Below, one piece after another: positions 1 to 6,042 of a stretch of 6,042 nucleotides of DNA. The notes beneath the pieces were generated by a model, which saw nothing but the letters and a program-made list of their open reading frames with translations, ran no database searches and had not been told where the DNA came from. Within the stretch, counting starts at the first letter, position 1. Each line of letters opens with the position of its first letter. The stretch is from positions 1 through 6,042 of the forward strand of contig JAFVEU010000141.1 of NCBI GenBank assembly GCA_017475845.1, in the 5' to 3' direction. Origin of the DNA: Lachnospiraceae bacterium (GTDB lineage: Bacteria > Bacillota > Clostridia > Lachnospirales > Lachnospiraceae). The translations under genes were made by a program, and so were the position numbers.

Positions 1-3000
1 GGTATGCTCTATCTCATATCTTTCATTGGCACGCTTTTCCTTTGCGAGGCGCTCTTCCTCCGCCGCCTTTTCCTTTGCGAGACGCTCTTCCTCCGCCGCC
101 TTTTCCTTTTCCTGCTGCTTCTTTACAGTCTGTTCTTTTTCGGATTCGGATATTATGTTGTTCTGTTTCTTGAATTCCTCAATGGAGACCTCCTGATCCT
201 TCGCAAGTTCCTTCTCCCACTGAGCCCTCTGTTCCCGGGCTTTCTCACGTCTTTCCGCCTCTTCCTCCTTTTCAGCCATGGATCTCTGTCCGTTCACTTC
301 AACGGAATCCACCTCGTCAAGCTCCATATCGTAGCTCATATCGAGATCCACCCTGGCATCATTGATCTCTTCATTTGAAAACAGCCCTATATCTTGATTG
401 TATGAAAGCAGCCTGGCTTCGGCACTTACATTCTCTCTGTCACCGTAAACATATTCCTTTAACTCCTGAGCAAGCTTTAACTCCTTATCAAGCTCGTCAA
501 GGCGCTCCTTATCCGGATCCTTGCTGCGTTTAAGGGCAACACGTTCTGCCTTGAGCTTTGCGTAAAGGGCAGAGACCTTCCGTATCTCATTTCCCTTCGT
601 CTCATAAAGGGCTTTCCGCTTCTTATCCTTCTCGTACTGAGCCTTAACTCCGATGGTTTCATCCTCAAACTGCATCTGGGCCAAAGGCTCCATCATGGTG
701 ATCTGCTTTGCTCCCCAGGCGGCCCTTGATTCCTTTGTCTTCCTCTCTTCGGGAGTTATTTCCGAATCCTTCCCTGCATCCGTCACGCCGTAAACCCTGA
801 CATACATCGCCATTGTAGCGGAAAGAGTGCTCAGGGTCTCACTGTCCACAAAGGTCTGTCTTAAATGATCCCTCTCTTCTTCGGTAAAAACATCGCTCTC
901 AAAGAAATCCGGAAATTCCGAAAGTATATTCTGGAAACCGTGGACCTTTTCAAGGAGATCATGCAGCTCAAGGTAATGCTCCTTCATATAATCAAAGGAG
1001 ATCATCTCGGGAGTGATCTTTACATTCAAGAACTCCTTTGCGATCCGGAACAGCACCTTATTCCGTCTCTTCACGTCCCCGGAAATATAATCATCTATCA
1101 TACGGGCGTTGAATTCCCTGTCTTTAACGGAATCCGGATGTGTGCTGCCGTTCTTATCGGTTTTTACGGGTCTTAAGAAGAGCTTGAAGCTCCGGAGATC
1201 CGTACCCAGGTCGGAATCACTTCCGAGAGCCTTTTTCCATTTCTCAGCCTGCTCCTTTGTAACCCTCCTGTCCAGATCCTTATTAAAGTTCTTAAGCCCC
1301 AGCCTGATATTAAGCTCTTTATCACCATACCCGGGGAAATAGGAGAGCATTTCCTTTCTTTCCTCTTCCAGCTCCTCTGCAGCGCCGCCGGATTTCTTAA
1401 TGATCTCCAGTTCTTTATCGTATTCTGCCTTATAATCCTTATCAGCATGCATCTGTTCCCCGACCACCAGCTGGGAGAGAGTAGCGATGGCTTCAGGAAT
1501 GTCAACAGTCACCTCCCTACCGCTGAGCCCCGTGGATCTTGTTTCGAACCCCAGGCTTTTCCTGCTGTAACGAGCCAGTACCTTCTTCGTTTCAGGGGTC
1601 AGATCATCCTTATTAAGCTGCATATAATCCCCGTAGACATTACCCACAAGACTGAACATCTTTTCGGAAGAGATCTTCTCATCCTTAAGAAGGATCATTC
1701 TGGGATCCTGACCTCCCACATTGTTATACTTACTGTATAATTCCTCGGAAACCTTTGAAAATGCGATAATATGATCGTATTCCTCATCCTTCAGGGATAC
1801 GTCATAATTGTTTAAGATATTCAGGAAAAAGCTCTTCACAAAACCAATGGCGAGAAGAGCTTTGTTATCCCAGAATTCCGGACTGTCGAGATCCGGCTCC
1901 CCTTTTAAGTCCATGGCATTCAGCTTATCCCCGGTTATTGAAAGGATACGGTTTAGGATCGGCTTCGCGCCCTTTTCTATGATAAGGTTCTTCACCTCCG
2001 TTGTTGTTTGAGCACCGGGTTTATATGCGCACGCGAGGTACATGTAGGTCAGATCCCCGCCGTCACCCTCTTTCTCTATATCCCTAAAGCTTCCGTTCAG
2101 GCATCCGAATATCCTGTCCTCATGATGGACAAGGCCGTATTCCGCAGCAAGAGTGTCGCCTTCTTTCATTGCGGCTTCTTTCCTCTTCCGGATCCCGTCG
2201 TTCTTTATCTCCACCGCCTTATTTCTTTCGCTTTCCTTCCTGTATCTCCGGAATTCTTTTGAATAATCGGCAAGGGAATGCTCCTCATATACAGCCTCTT
2301 TTTTGATCTCGGCCTCGAGCTTTGCGATCTCAGCTTCAAGCCCTGAAGTATCTGCCTTGGCTGCGCCCTTTTTGCTCTTTTTCCCCTTTTCCTTCGTACC
2401 TGCCTGTTTTGCTTTCTTCAGCTGTTCTTTAAGGGATTTAAGGTTCTTTTCCTTCCCGGAGATCTTTTCCAGCACGAGAGAGTCATTTATGAAGTCAGCG
2501 GACATCTTGAAATCGATGATCTCCACCAGGTCGGTATGCTTTTCGGCCAGGAAGAATTCTGCGGTCTCTGCCGGAAGCCGCTTTACCTCTCCTGTAAGGA
2601 AGCTTATGAAGCTTCTGTAATTATCCACGTGCTTCGAAGCAAGGAGGACTCTGGAATTCATCCTCTTAATGGACAACTCCAGATTTTTCCTTGTCTTAGT
2701 ATCCTTTGTCTTTCTGTATTCGCTGCAGAATCCCCTCTGCCGCTCTAAAAGCTCATCCCTTACGGCCAGTGACTTTCTCACTTCATCCATTACCACAGCG
2801 ATCTCCGGAGCATACAGCTCCTTCATTTCGGCATTGGCATTTATCTTTTCCTCCAGTGCCGAAACTGTCTTCCCGGCGTCAAACACGCCCTCTGCCGAGA
2901 GATCCATTCCCAGCTTCAGTTCCTTACTCAGGATGTTTTCGCTGTAAAATCTGGCAAAAGTACCTTCATAGGAACCTTTATTCCTTGCCCTGTCAATGAG

Positions 3001-3810
3001 CCTCTCTGCCTTATTCCGGGATTCGGGCCTTAAGGACACCTGCATGCCCTTGTCGCTCTCTTCAATGACGATCCCGTGAAGGTTCATGTGTTCTACAAGA
3101 AGGCCCTTTAATTCCTCCCCCAATCCCGCTGCTTCTTCCAGTGCCATCTGCTTTTCAAGGGGGAGATTGTCAAAGAACTTCGGATACTTCTTTTTCAGTC
3201 CGCTGTAGTGGGTAAGCTTTATGCTGTAATCATAGAGCTCGTCAATGTGCTGAGACAGGTAATCATCCGTGAAATGGGCCTCTCCCAGTTCCACCTTCAG
3301 TATGTCGCTTACATATTTATTCAATGCCGCATTGAAGGGGTCATCATCTCCTTCCGGTTCCGGAGCTTTTCCATCCTTCCAGCTCTTAAAATACTCCGTC
3401 ATGCGGGTCCTTTCCCTTACGGTGCAGAGATCCGCATTCCTGAAGGTCTTTTTTGCTTCCTTTACCGCATCATTTTCGGAAGAGCCCCATTTCCTGTCCT
3501 TTACGGCAACGGGAAGCTTCTGCACCGGATAACCCTTTGCATATTCCATATTTGCCCAGTTTCCGGCCTCCAGTGTCTCTTCCTGCTTTATCCTTAAGGC
3601 AAGGTTTGCGTCTTTGGAGTTTTCGATCATGCGCTCCAGATAATCCTGGTTTTGTATGGCCGTAACGGCATTTATCCTCTCCGGTGCCTTTCCGGTCTGC
3701 CCCTTCTTAAGGCTTTTTACATCATCTATCACTTCCCATTCATTCTTTAATGAATCGGTAAATGTATTCTTCTGTATCCTTTTCTGTTCGTTCTTCTCAA
3801 TGTGGCCCAT
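1..3810 (-). CDS. Giant uncharacterised intracellular protein, C-terminus beyond left edge
   Basis: An uninterrupted frame of 1270 codons runs from ATG at 3810 to the window edge. I do not recognise the family and assign no function. The start is set by GGAGGG five bases upstream. The N-terminus (MGHIEKNEQK) has no signal peptide and no membrane segment is visible, so it is probably cytoplasmic. Visible layout: mostly helical N-terminal part with an acidic patch (151-157); helical module at about 159-250; Lys-rich linker and coiled coil (455-505); a more globular centre (about 555-800); a second copy of the module (900-1010); coiled coil (about 1056-1122); highly charged helix from M1178 to the edge, with an 11-residue repeat at about 1236-1257. 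No catalytic motif was recognised; one could lie in the missing C-terminus. It follows the acetyltransferase gene by 74 bp and is probably co-transcribed. Reality of the gene is near certain from length and RBS. Confidence 0.93.
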   Translation of the reverse strand, partial: MGHIEKNEQKRIQKNTFTDSLKNEWEVIDDVKSLKKGQTGKAPERINAVTAIQNQDYLERMIENSKDANLALRIKQEETLEAGNWANMEYAKGYPVQKLPVAVKDRKWGSSENDAVKEAKKTFRNADLCTVRERTRMTEYFKSWKDGKAPEPEGDDDPFNAALNKYVSDILKVELGEAHFTDDYLSQHIDELYDYSIKLTHYSGLKKKYPKFFDNLPLEKQMALEEAAGLGEELKGLLVEHMNLHGIVIEESDKGMQVSLRPESRNKAERLIDRARNKGSYEGTFARFYSENILSKELKLGMDLSAEGVFDAGKTVSALEEKINANAEMKELYAPEIAVVMDEVRKSLAVRDELLERQRGFCSEYRKTKDTKTRKNLELSIKRMNSRVLLASKHVDNYRSFISFLTGEVKRLPAETAEFFLAEKHTDLVEIIDFKMSADFINDSLVLEKISGKEKNLKSLKEQLKKAKQAGTKEKGKKSKKGAAKADTSGLEAEIAKLEAEIKKEAVYEEHSLADYSKEFRRYRKESERNKAVEIKNDGIRKRKEAAMKEGDTLAAEYGLVHHEDRIFGCLNGSFRDIEKEGDGGDLTYMYLACAYKPGAQTTTEVKNLIIEKGAKPILNRILSITGDKLNAMDLKGEPDLDSPEFWDNKALLAIGFVKSFFLNILNNYDVSLKDEEYDHIIAFSKVSEELYSKYNNVGGQDPRMILLKDEKISSEKMFSLVGNVYGDYMQLNKDDLTPETKKVLARYSRKSLGFETRSTGLSGREVTVDIPEAIATLSQLVVGEQMHADKDYKAEYDKELEIIKKSGGAAEELEEERKEMLSYFPGYGDKELNIRLGLKNFNKDLDRRVTKEQAEKWKKALGSDSDLGTDLRSFKLFLRPVKTDKNGSTHPDSVKDREFNARMIDDYISGDVKRRNKVLFRIAKEFLNVKITPEMISFDYMKEHYLELHDLLEKVHGFQNILSEFPDFFESDVFTEEERDHLRQTFVDSETLSTLSATMAMYVRVYGVTDAGKDSEITPEERKTKESRAAWGAKQITMMEPLAQMQFEDETIGVKAQYEKDKKRKALYETKGNEIRKVSALYAKLKAERVALKRSKDPDKERLDELDKELKLAQELKEYVYGDRENVSAEARLLSYNQDIGLFSNEEINDARVDLDMSYDMELDEVDSVEVNGQRSMAEKEEEAERREKAREQRAQWEKELAKDQEVSIEEFKKQNNIISESEKEQTVKKQQEKEKAAEEERLAKEKAAEEERLAKEKRANERYEIEHT
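41..106 (-). repeat. 33-bp in-frame tandem repeat in the giant gene
   Basis: Two adjacent 33-bp units (41-73 and 74-106) differ at one base and encode two copies of an 11-residue period, KEKAAEEERLA, in a charged helix at about residues 1236-1257. A further partial match (KEKRANER) continues toward the left edge. Because 33 is a multiple of three, slippage would change the helix length without breaking the frame. Confidence 0.9.
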
Positions 3811-3815
3811 ATCTT

Positions 3816-3821
3816 CCCTCC
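3816..3821 (-). promoter_or_regulatory. Ribosome binding site of the giant gene
   Basis: GGAGGG on the minus strand lies five bases before the ATG at 3810. It is a strong match to the anti-Shine-Dalgarno sequence and fixes the start. No good promoter was found in the 74-bp gap to the upstream gene, which favours co-transcription. Confidence 0.85.
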
Positions 3822-3884
3822 AAAGACGGTATGTTTGTTTAGTATTCTTTTCAGATATACGACATAAGGATCAAAAATGGCATT

Positions 3885-4715
3885 TTATACCACAGGTAAA
3901 ACAAAGCTCCTTGAGATCGTCTCATTATCATTGAACATATACCGGATAACCCTCTGTGAAGCCGGGCTTATTGCCAGCGCCGCAACCTTTGTTTTCGGAG
4001 GATATTTGTCCTTAAGCGCATTTGTGGTATTAAAGAGCATAGCTAACATTTTTCTCGGATCCGAAAGGGATGACCACATGGCAGGTATCTTTACCATCTG
4101 ATCCTTTCCGTACTCCGCTGCCACATAGGCTTCCACGTTGTCCTCCCGGATACTCAGGCTGCTCACCTCCGGATCCACCCCTGCGCCGAGAAGCCCTCCC
4201 TCCGGAACAGGCAGTCCCGCGTCTATGCTCTTATTGGATGTCCGCCTTAGCACAGCTCCCGGTATCTCCGAAAAGCTCTTTATATCGCTGTTCTTATCCA
4301 CTCCCTCCACTGAGTCCAGAAGCTCTTCCACATTTACGGCGTAATATGCCGGATAGTCTACCGTCTCCCGTTCAAAGCCAAGAGCCGGAAAAAAGCTCTC
4401 CAGTGTCCGGTTTTCCTCATTTTCTATATTGAACTGTGCCCTTATCATCGTATCCGAATCCTTTAAGAGGCCTGTCAGGGTATTGATAAGGGAACGGCCC
4501 GCACCCTTCCTCCTGCTCTCCGGCTCAACAAAAAGGGACACTATATCAAATACCTTATTATTGATGGCTCCTCCCAGAGCGCCCACTGCCCTGTGCCCGT
4601 CCAATGCCAGAAGAACCGTAACGGGAAGTCCCTTCGCAAGGATCCTGGTCACTTCGGGATCCATGAGCCCTGCCGCATTCATAGCCTGTTCCTTGGGAAG
4701 TGATACAACTTTCAT
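3885..4715 (-). CDS. GNAT-family N-acetyltransferase, probably two-domain
   Basis: A 276-residue protein of the Gcn5-related acetyltransferase superfamily, which transfers acetyl from acetyl-CoA to an amine. The substrate cannot be told. Motif A is clear: strand VSLFVEP (59-65) followed by the pyrophosphate loop R68-R-K-G71-A-G73 and helix RSLINTL. A motif-B-like FFPALGFERE (108-117) completes the first domain. Residues about 185-276 look like a second, degenerate GNAT fold: LAISPASQRVIRYMF at 247-261 matches the usual late helix, but no RxxGxG loop is seen there. The length fits tandem-GNAT proteins. Start: ATG at 4715 has AAAGGAG ten bases upstream. GTG at 4721 (four bases from the same site) is the alternative, while TTG at 4742 lies upstream of the RBS and near the predicted transcript start. 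It is first in a probable operon with the giant gene. Confidence 0.88.
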   Translation of the reverse strand: MKVVSLPKEQAMNAAGLMDPEVTRILAKGLPVTVLLALDGHRAVGALGGAINNKVFDIVSLFVEPESRRKGAGRSLINTLTGLLKDSDTMIRAQFNIENEENRTLESFFPALGFERETVDYPAYYAVNVEELLDSVEGVDKNSDIKSFSEIPGAVLRRTSNKSIDAGLPVPEGGLLGAGVDPEVSSLSIREDNVEAYVAAEYGKDQMVKIPAMWSSLSDPRKMLAMLFNTTNALKDKYPPKTKVAALAISPASQRVIRYMFNDNETISRSFVLPVV

Positions 4716-4725
4716 CTGCACAATT

Positions 4726-4732
4726 CTCCTTT
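4726..4732 (-). promoter_or_regulatory. Ribosome binding site of the acetyltransferase
   Basis: AAAGGAG on the minus strand is ten bases before ATG 4715 and four before GTG 4721. It lies inside the longest open frame (from TTG 4742), which rules that upstream start out in practice. Confidence 0.75.
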
Positions 4733-4759
4733 CACTGATCAAACAGCATCAACGCTTTA

Positions 4760-4788
4760 ATTTTATCAAAAAACAGCTTTAACGGCAA
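4760..4788 (-). promoter_or_regulatory. Sigma-A-type promoter for the acetyltransferase/giant gene operon
   Basis: On the minus strand, -35 TTGCCG (4783-4788; 4 of 6 consensus bases) and -10 TAAAAT (4760-4765; 5 of 6) are separated by exactly 17 bases in an AT-rich stretch. Transcription would begin near 4753, giving a leader of about 38 bases that contains the RBS at 4726-4732. Position and spacing support it; activity is inferred. Confidence 0.65.
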
Positions 4789-4907
4789 TTTAATTGCTTG
4801 TGATGATCGAGCAGGATTGCCTGTTGCTCAAAGAGATCAGAGCTCTTTTCGCGTTTACTCCACTTTTAATGGCTGGGGCGGCCGTACGATTTCCGGCGAT
4901 TTGAGCC

Positions 4908-5105
4908 TTTTATGCCTAAGGAGAAGAAAAAGGCTTGAATAGGGCATAGATTCCGGGGCGCGGACCTGCCTTCGGCAGAGATTTTATGCCTAAGGAGAAG
5001 AAAATGACTGAAACAGGGCATAGATTCCGGGCCGCGGACCTGCCTTCGGCAGAGATTTTATGCCTAAGAAGAAGTAAAATGCTGAAATAGGGCATAAAAA
5101 CCGGG
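4908..5105. repeat. 74-bp tandem repeat, 2.7 copies, with internal inverted repeats
   Basis: Units begin with TTTTATGCCTAAG at 4908, 4982 and 5056, a period of exactly 74 bp. Units 1 and 2 differ at about 6 of 74 positions. Unit 3 is cut after 50 bp, at ACCGGG. Each unit has an outer inverted repeat (TATGCCTA paired with TAGGGCATA about 25 bases on). In unit 3 its arms extend to TTTTATGCC-TA against TAGGGCATAAAA. The two full units also contain a short hairpin, CTGCC-TTC-GGCAG, preceded by a GC-rich GCGCGG/CCGCGG stretch. There is no U-tract after the stems, so these do not look like intrinsic terminators. Nature unknown: an intergenic repeat family or a structured RNA are both possible. Confidence 0.9.
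4968..4980. repeat. Short hairpin in repeat unit 1
   Basis: Five-base-pair stem with a TTC loop, CTGCC-TTC-GGCAG at about 4967-4979, repeated identically 74 bp later in unit 2 (about 5041-5053). It sits at the end of each complete unit and is absent from the truncated third unit. Confidence 0.6.
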
Positions 5106-5147
5106 TGGAGGGGGATTTACAAAACAGGATAAAGAGACAAAAAGCCT

Positions 5148-5636
5148 TCAGGATGCTTTCCTTTTTGAAGAAAACACCTTCGATACCTTTTCCCACAGAC
5201 TCATTCTGATCCTGTCAAAGGAAGGATCCTTAATATCCGTACGGTCTATGGGAGAAACCGTTGATACTGTTCTGATATCACCGGGATCAAAAGAAGCAAG
5301 GCGCTTACGGGGCTTATTACCACGCACCCGAAATCAAGATATCCCCACCACCTAAAAGTGGTGGGTTATCTTGATCATTTTATATCCAACACGTAACGAC
5401 TGAGCCTCCCCCTTTGCTTTCAGCGGGGAAAAGCTTACGGATACACAACCGGCCACCACCGGAATGATGAACACACTGAGCTGCAGGAATAAAGGAGGTC
5501 TTCTCTCCATTTTGTATACCGCTGCTATCCTGTATGCAGTAATGGCAAAGATCAGCTGTATTACAGGCAGAACGACAAATGTAGATGCCAGCATCATAAG
5601 AACTGTCTGCAGATTGGGCTTCGGAAATGAGGCTAT
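5148..5636 (-). pseudogene. Two-helix membrane protein gene split by a palindrome, start position ATA
   Basis: Family not recognised. One minus-strand frame reads from 5636 to TGA at 5148, broken only by TAG (5352) and TGA (5334) inside a palindrome. The first part has two hydrophobic segments (about residues 11-41 and 49-69, counted from 5636) joined by KMERRPP, then SPLKAKGEAQSLRVG. The part after the palindrome (61 codons, 5148-5333) is a basic, soluble-looking tail with DPGDIRTVSTVSPIDRTDIKDP and the end KVSKVFSSKRKAS. AAGAGGAG (5647-5654) stands ten bases before ATA at 5636, the same spacing as the acetyltransferase RBS, and no ATG, GTG or TTG lies there. The first in-frame ATG, at 5597, has no RBS and would cut into helix 1. 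I read this as a formerly whole protein of about 145-160 residues, now inactivated. Alternatively only the 5352-5597 part is translated. Confidence 0.5.
5333..5375. repeat. 43-bp near-perfect palindrome interrupting the membrane protein frame
   Basis: Arms ATCAAGAT (5333-5340) and ATCTTGAT (5368-5375), and CCCACCAC (5344-5351) and GTGGTGGG (5358-5365), pair around loop CTAAAA. One extra A-T pair and a small TC/T internal loop lie between the two stems. The stem brings two in-frame stops into the minus-strand frame. The form (TCAAGA flanking a GC-rich hairpin) resembles the end hairpins of IS200/IS605-type elements, but no transposase or target-site sequence is visible. A terminator role is less likely, since only TTTT (plus) or TTT (minus) follows. 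Confidence 0.8.
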
Positions 5637-5646
5637 GGTGAAATTT

Positions 5647-5654
5647 CTCCTCTT
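5647..5654 (-). promoter_or_regulatory. Ribosome binding site before an ATA codon
   Basis: AAGAGGAG on the minus strand is a good Shine-Dalgarno match, but the codon ten bases downstream, where a start is expected, is ATA (5634-5636). This site is the main evidence that the membrane protein originally started there. Confidence 0.55.
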
Positions 5655-5683
5655 AAATATTGGCGCTCTGCTTCAAGAGATCA

Positions 5684-5797
5684 TTACGGGAGCATTTCCA
5701 GGAAATCGTTCAAAAGAAGCGTTCCCTCTGCTATCTGCTGCAGGAGATACAGATGCTTTTCCGGTATGAGCAGGGCGGTATCCGCTGCTAATTCCAT
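5684..5797 (-). CDS. Tiny ORF, 37 residues, unrecognised; possibly the second half of a broken gene
   Basis: ATG at 5797 to TAA at 5684 reads MELAADTALL..EMLP, helical and leucine-rich. The only RBS-like bases (AAGAGG) end two bases before the ATG, too close for efficient initiation. It is in the same frame as the 41-codon ORF just upstream and separated from it by a TAA plus two codons. The pair may therefore be one protein of about 80 residues broken by a nonsense mutation. TAA TGA double stop at its end, then 29 bases to the RBS of the next gene. Function unknown. Confidence 0.3.
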   Translation of the reverse strand: MELAADTALLIPEKHLYLLQQIAEGTLLLNDFLEMLP

Positions 5798-5803
5798 GTC
5801 CTC

Positions 5804-5929
5804 TTAAAGAACTTCATCATCGTGATCCGCTCGCAGTACGGACACTGTTTTGTAAACAAGTATTGTCCCGTCCTTACTGAGACAGAAATTTCCATAGGAA
5901 AGTAGAAATTTCCACGGAAAACCTGACAT
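5804..5929 (-). CDS. Tiny ORF, 41 residues, unrecognised; possibly the first half of a broken gene
   Basis: ATG at 5929 lies two bases after the stop of the preceding gene, suggesting translational coupling, but no proper RBS is present (AAGG abuts the ATG). The product reads MSGFPWKFLLSYGN..KDGTILVYKTVSVLRADHDDEVL. The frame continues in the 37-codon ORF after the TAA at 5804. A different frame (5788-5895, 35 residues) overlaps it and encodes TKQCPYCER, so which frame was ever used is uncertain. Confidence 0.3.
   Translation of the reverse strand: MSGFPWKFLLSYGNFCLSKDGTILVYKTVSVLRADHDDEVL
5884..5914. repeat. Two 11-bp direct repeats, 20-bp period
   Basis: AGAAATTTCCA occurs at 5884-5894 and 5904-5914. 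The core GAAATTTC is itself palindromic, and the 20-bp spacing is close to two helical turns. The site lies inside the 41-codon ORF, so either it is a chance tandem duplication or it marks a binding site in a non-coding stretch. Confidence 0.6.
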
Positions 5930-5931
5930 CC

Positions 5932-6042
5932 TTATTCAACACGCTCTATGGAAACCGAGCTCATTCCCGCTTCCTTCATAAGATCTCTCATGGCTTTTGC
6001 GTATATGTCACCGTGGAAGCCCTGATACCAGTTTATGTAGAA
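5932..6042 (-). CDS. C-terminal 36 residues of an unrecognised gene, 5' end beyond right edge
   Basis: An open frame enters at the right edge and stops at TAA 5932-5934. It reads FYINWYQGFHGDIYAKAMRDL and ends MKEAGMSSVSIERVE, which looks like an ordinary globular C-terminus with an amphipathic helix. Too little is visible to name the family. Genes downstream lie on the same strand within a few bases, so it may have headed a transcript with them. Confidence 0.6.
   Translation of the reverse strand, partial: FYINWYQGFHGDIYAKAMRDLMKEAGMSSVSIERVE

Larger units (their letters stand above)
4789..5147. other. Intergenic stretch without a convincing gene
   Basis: This stretch between the operon promoter and the eroded gene cluster carries the 74-bp tandem repeat (4908-5105). 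It also has a weak imperfect inverted repeat at 4809-4829 (GAGCA..TGCTC with a three-base bulge). Short frames crossing the repeat encode only the repeat translated periodically and have no RBS. No tRNA, riboswitch or clear terminator was recognised. Confidence 0.6.

Noticed and set aside
1..3810. Many plus-strand and off-frame minus-strand ORFs of 60-130 codons opposite the giant gene
   Set aside because: They are shadows of one 1270-codon minus-strand frame that has a strong RBS. Their products are Leu/Phe/Ser-rich, as expected from antisense of Lys/Glu-rich coding sequence.
4716..4742. TTG start giving a nine-residue longer acetyltransferase
   Set aside because: No RBS before it; the real RBS lies inside the extension and the predicted transcript start is only about ten bases upstream.
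4070..4782. Plus-strand ORFs over the acetyltransferase gene
   Set aside because: Antisense to a clear GNAT coding frame; Pro/Ser-rich products without RBS.
4908..5105. CRISPR array
   Set aside because: The whole 74-bp unit repeats, including what would be spacers, and no cas gene is nearby.
4990..5196. 68-codon minus-strand ORF across the 74-bp repeat
   Set aside because: It is a periodic translation of the repeat running into the tail of the pseudogene in a different frame, with no RBS.
5098..5354. Open plus-strand frame of about 85 codons ending in TAA within the palindrome
   Set aside because: No start codon or RBS near its beginning; it overlaps the more coherent minus-strand tail.
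5333..5381. Intrinsic terminator
   Set aside because: The stem is strong but the following T runs are only three or four bases on either strand, and coding-like sequence continues in frame past it. Not excluded, only less favoured.
5464..5769. 101-codon plus-strand ORF
   Set aside because: Antisense to the membrane protein frame, whose opposite strand has two coherent hydrophobic segments and an RBS. The AAAGGAGG on the plus strand lies inside this ORF, after its ATG.

Overview
The window suggests a Gram-positive anaerobe of the Clostridia, most likely a Lachnospiraceae member of the Butyrivibrio type. This is inferred from GGAGG-type ribosome binding sites, heavy use of the ATA (Ile) and AGG (Arg) codons, mid-range GC content and Lys/Glu-rich proteins. 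No marker gene is present, so the family assignment is tentative. All supportable genes lie on the minus strand; long plus-strand frames over the first 3.8 kb are shadows.

Region 1 (1-4788, read right to left) is a probable two-gene operon. A sigma-A-like promoter (4760-4788) precedes a GNAT-family acetyltransferase of 276 residues (3885-4715). After 74 bp comes a very large uncharacterised protein (3810 down to the left edge), with at least 1270 residues and no stop inside the window. The large protein has no signal peptide or membrane segment. It is rich in charged helices and contains an apparent internal duplication (residues about 159-250 and 900-1010). It ends, as far as visible, in a charged coiled coil with an exact 11-residue tandem repeat. 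The pairing of an acetyltransferase with a giant intracellular protein is the best candidate here for an undescribed system.

Region 2 (about 4789-5147) holds no convincing gene. It contains a 74-bp tandem repeat (two full copies and a 50-bp third) whose units carry two inverted repeats each.

Region 3 (5148-6042) is a decayed-looking minus-strand cluster. From the right edge inward it has the last 36 codons of an unrecognised gene and one or two tiny ORFs separated by an in-frame TAA. Next is a two-helix membrane protein gene whose start position reads ATA. It is split by a 43-bp palindrome that introduces two in-frame stops, after which the same frame continues for 61 codons. This looks like gene erosion helped by a small palindromic insertion, though the insertion itself is inferred.
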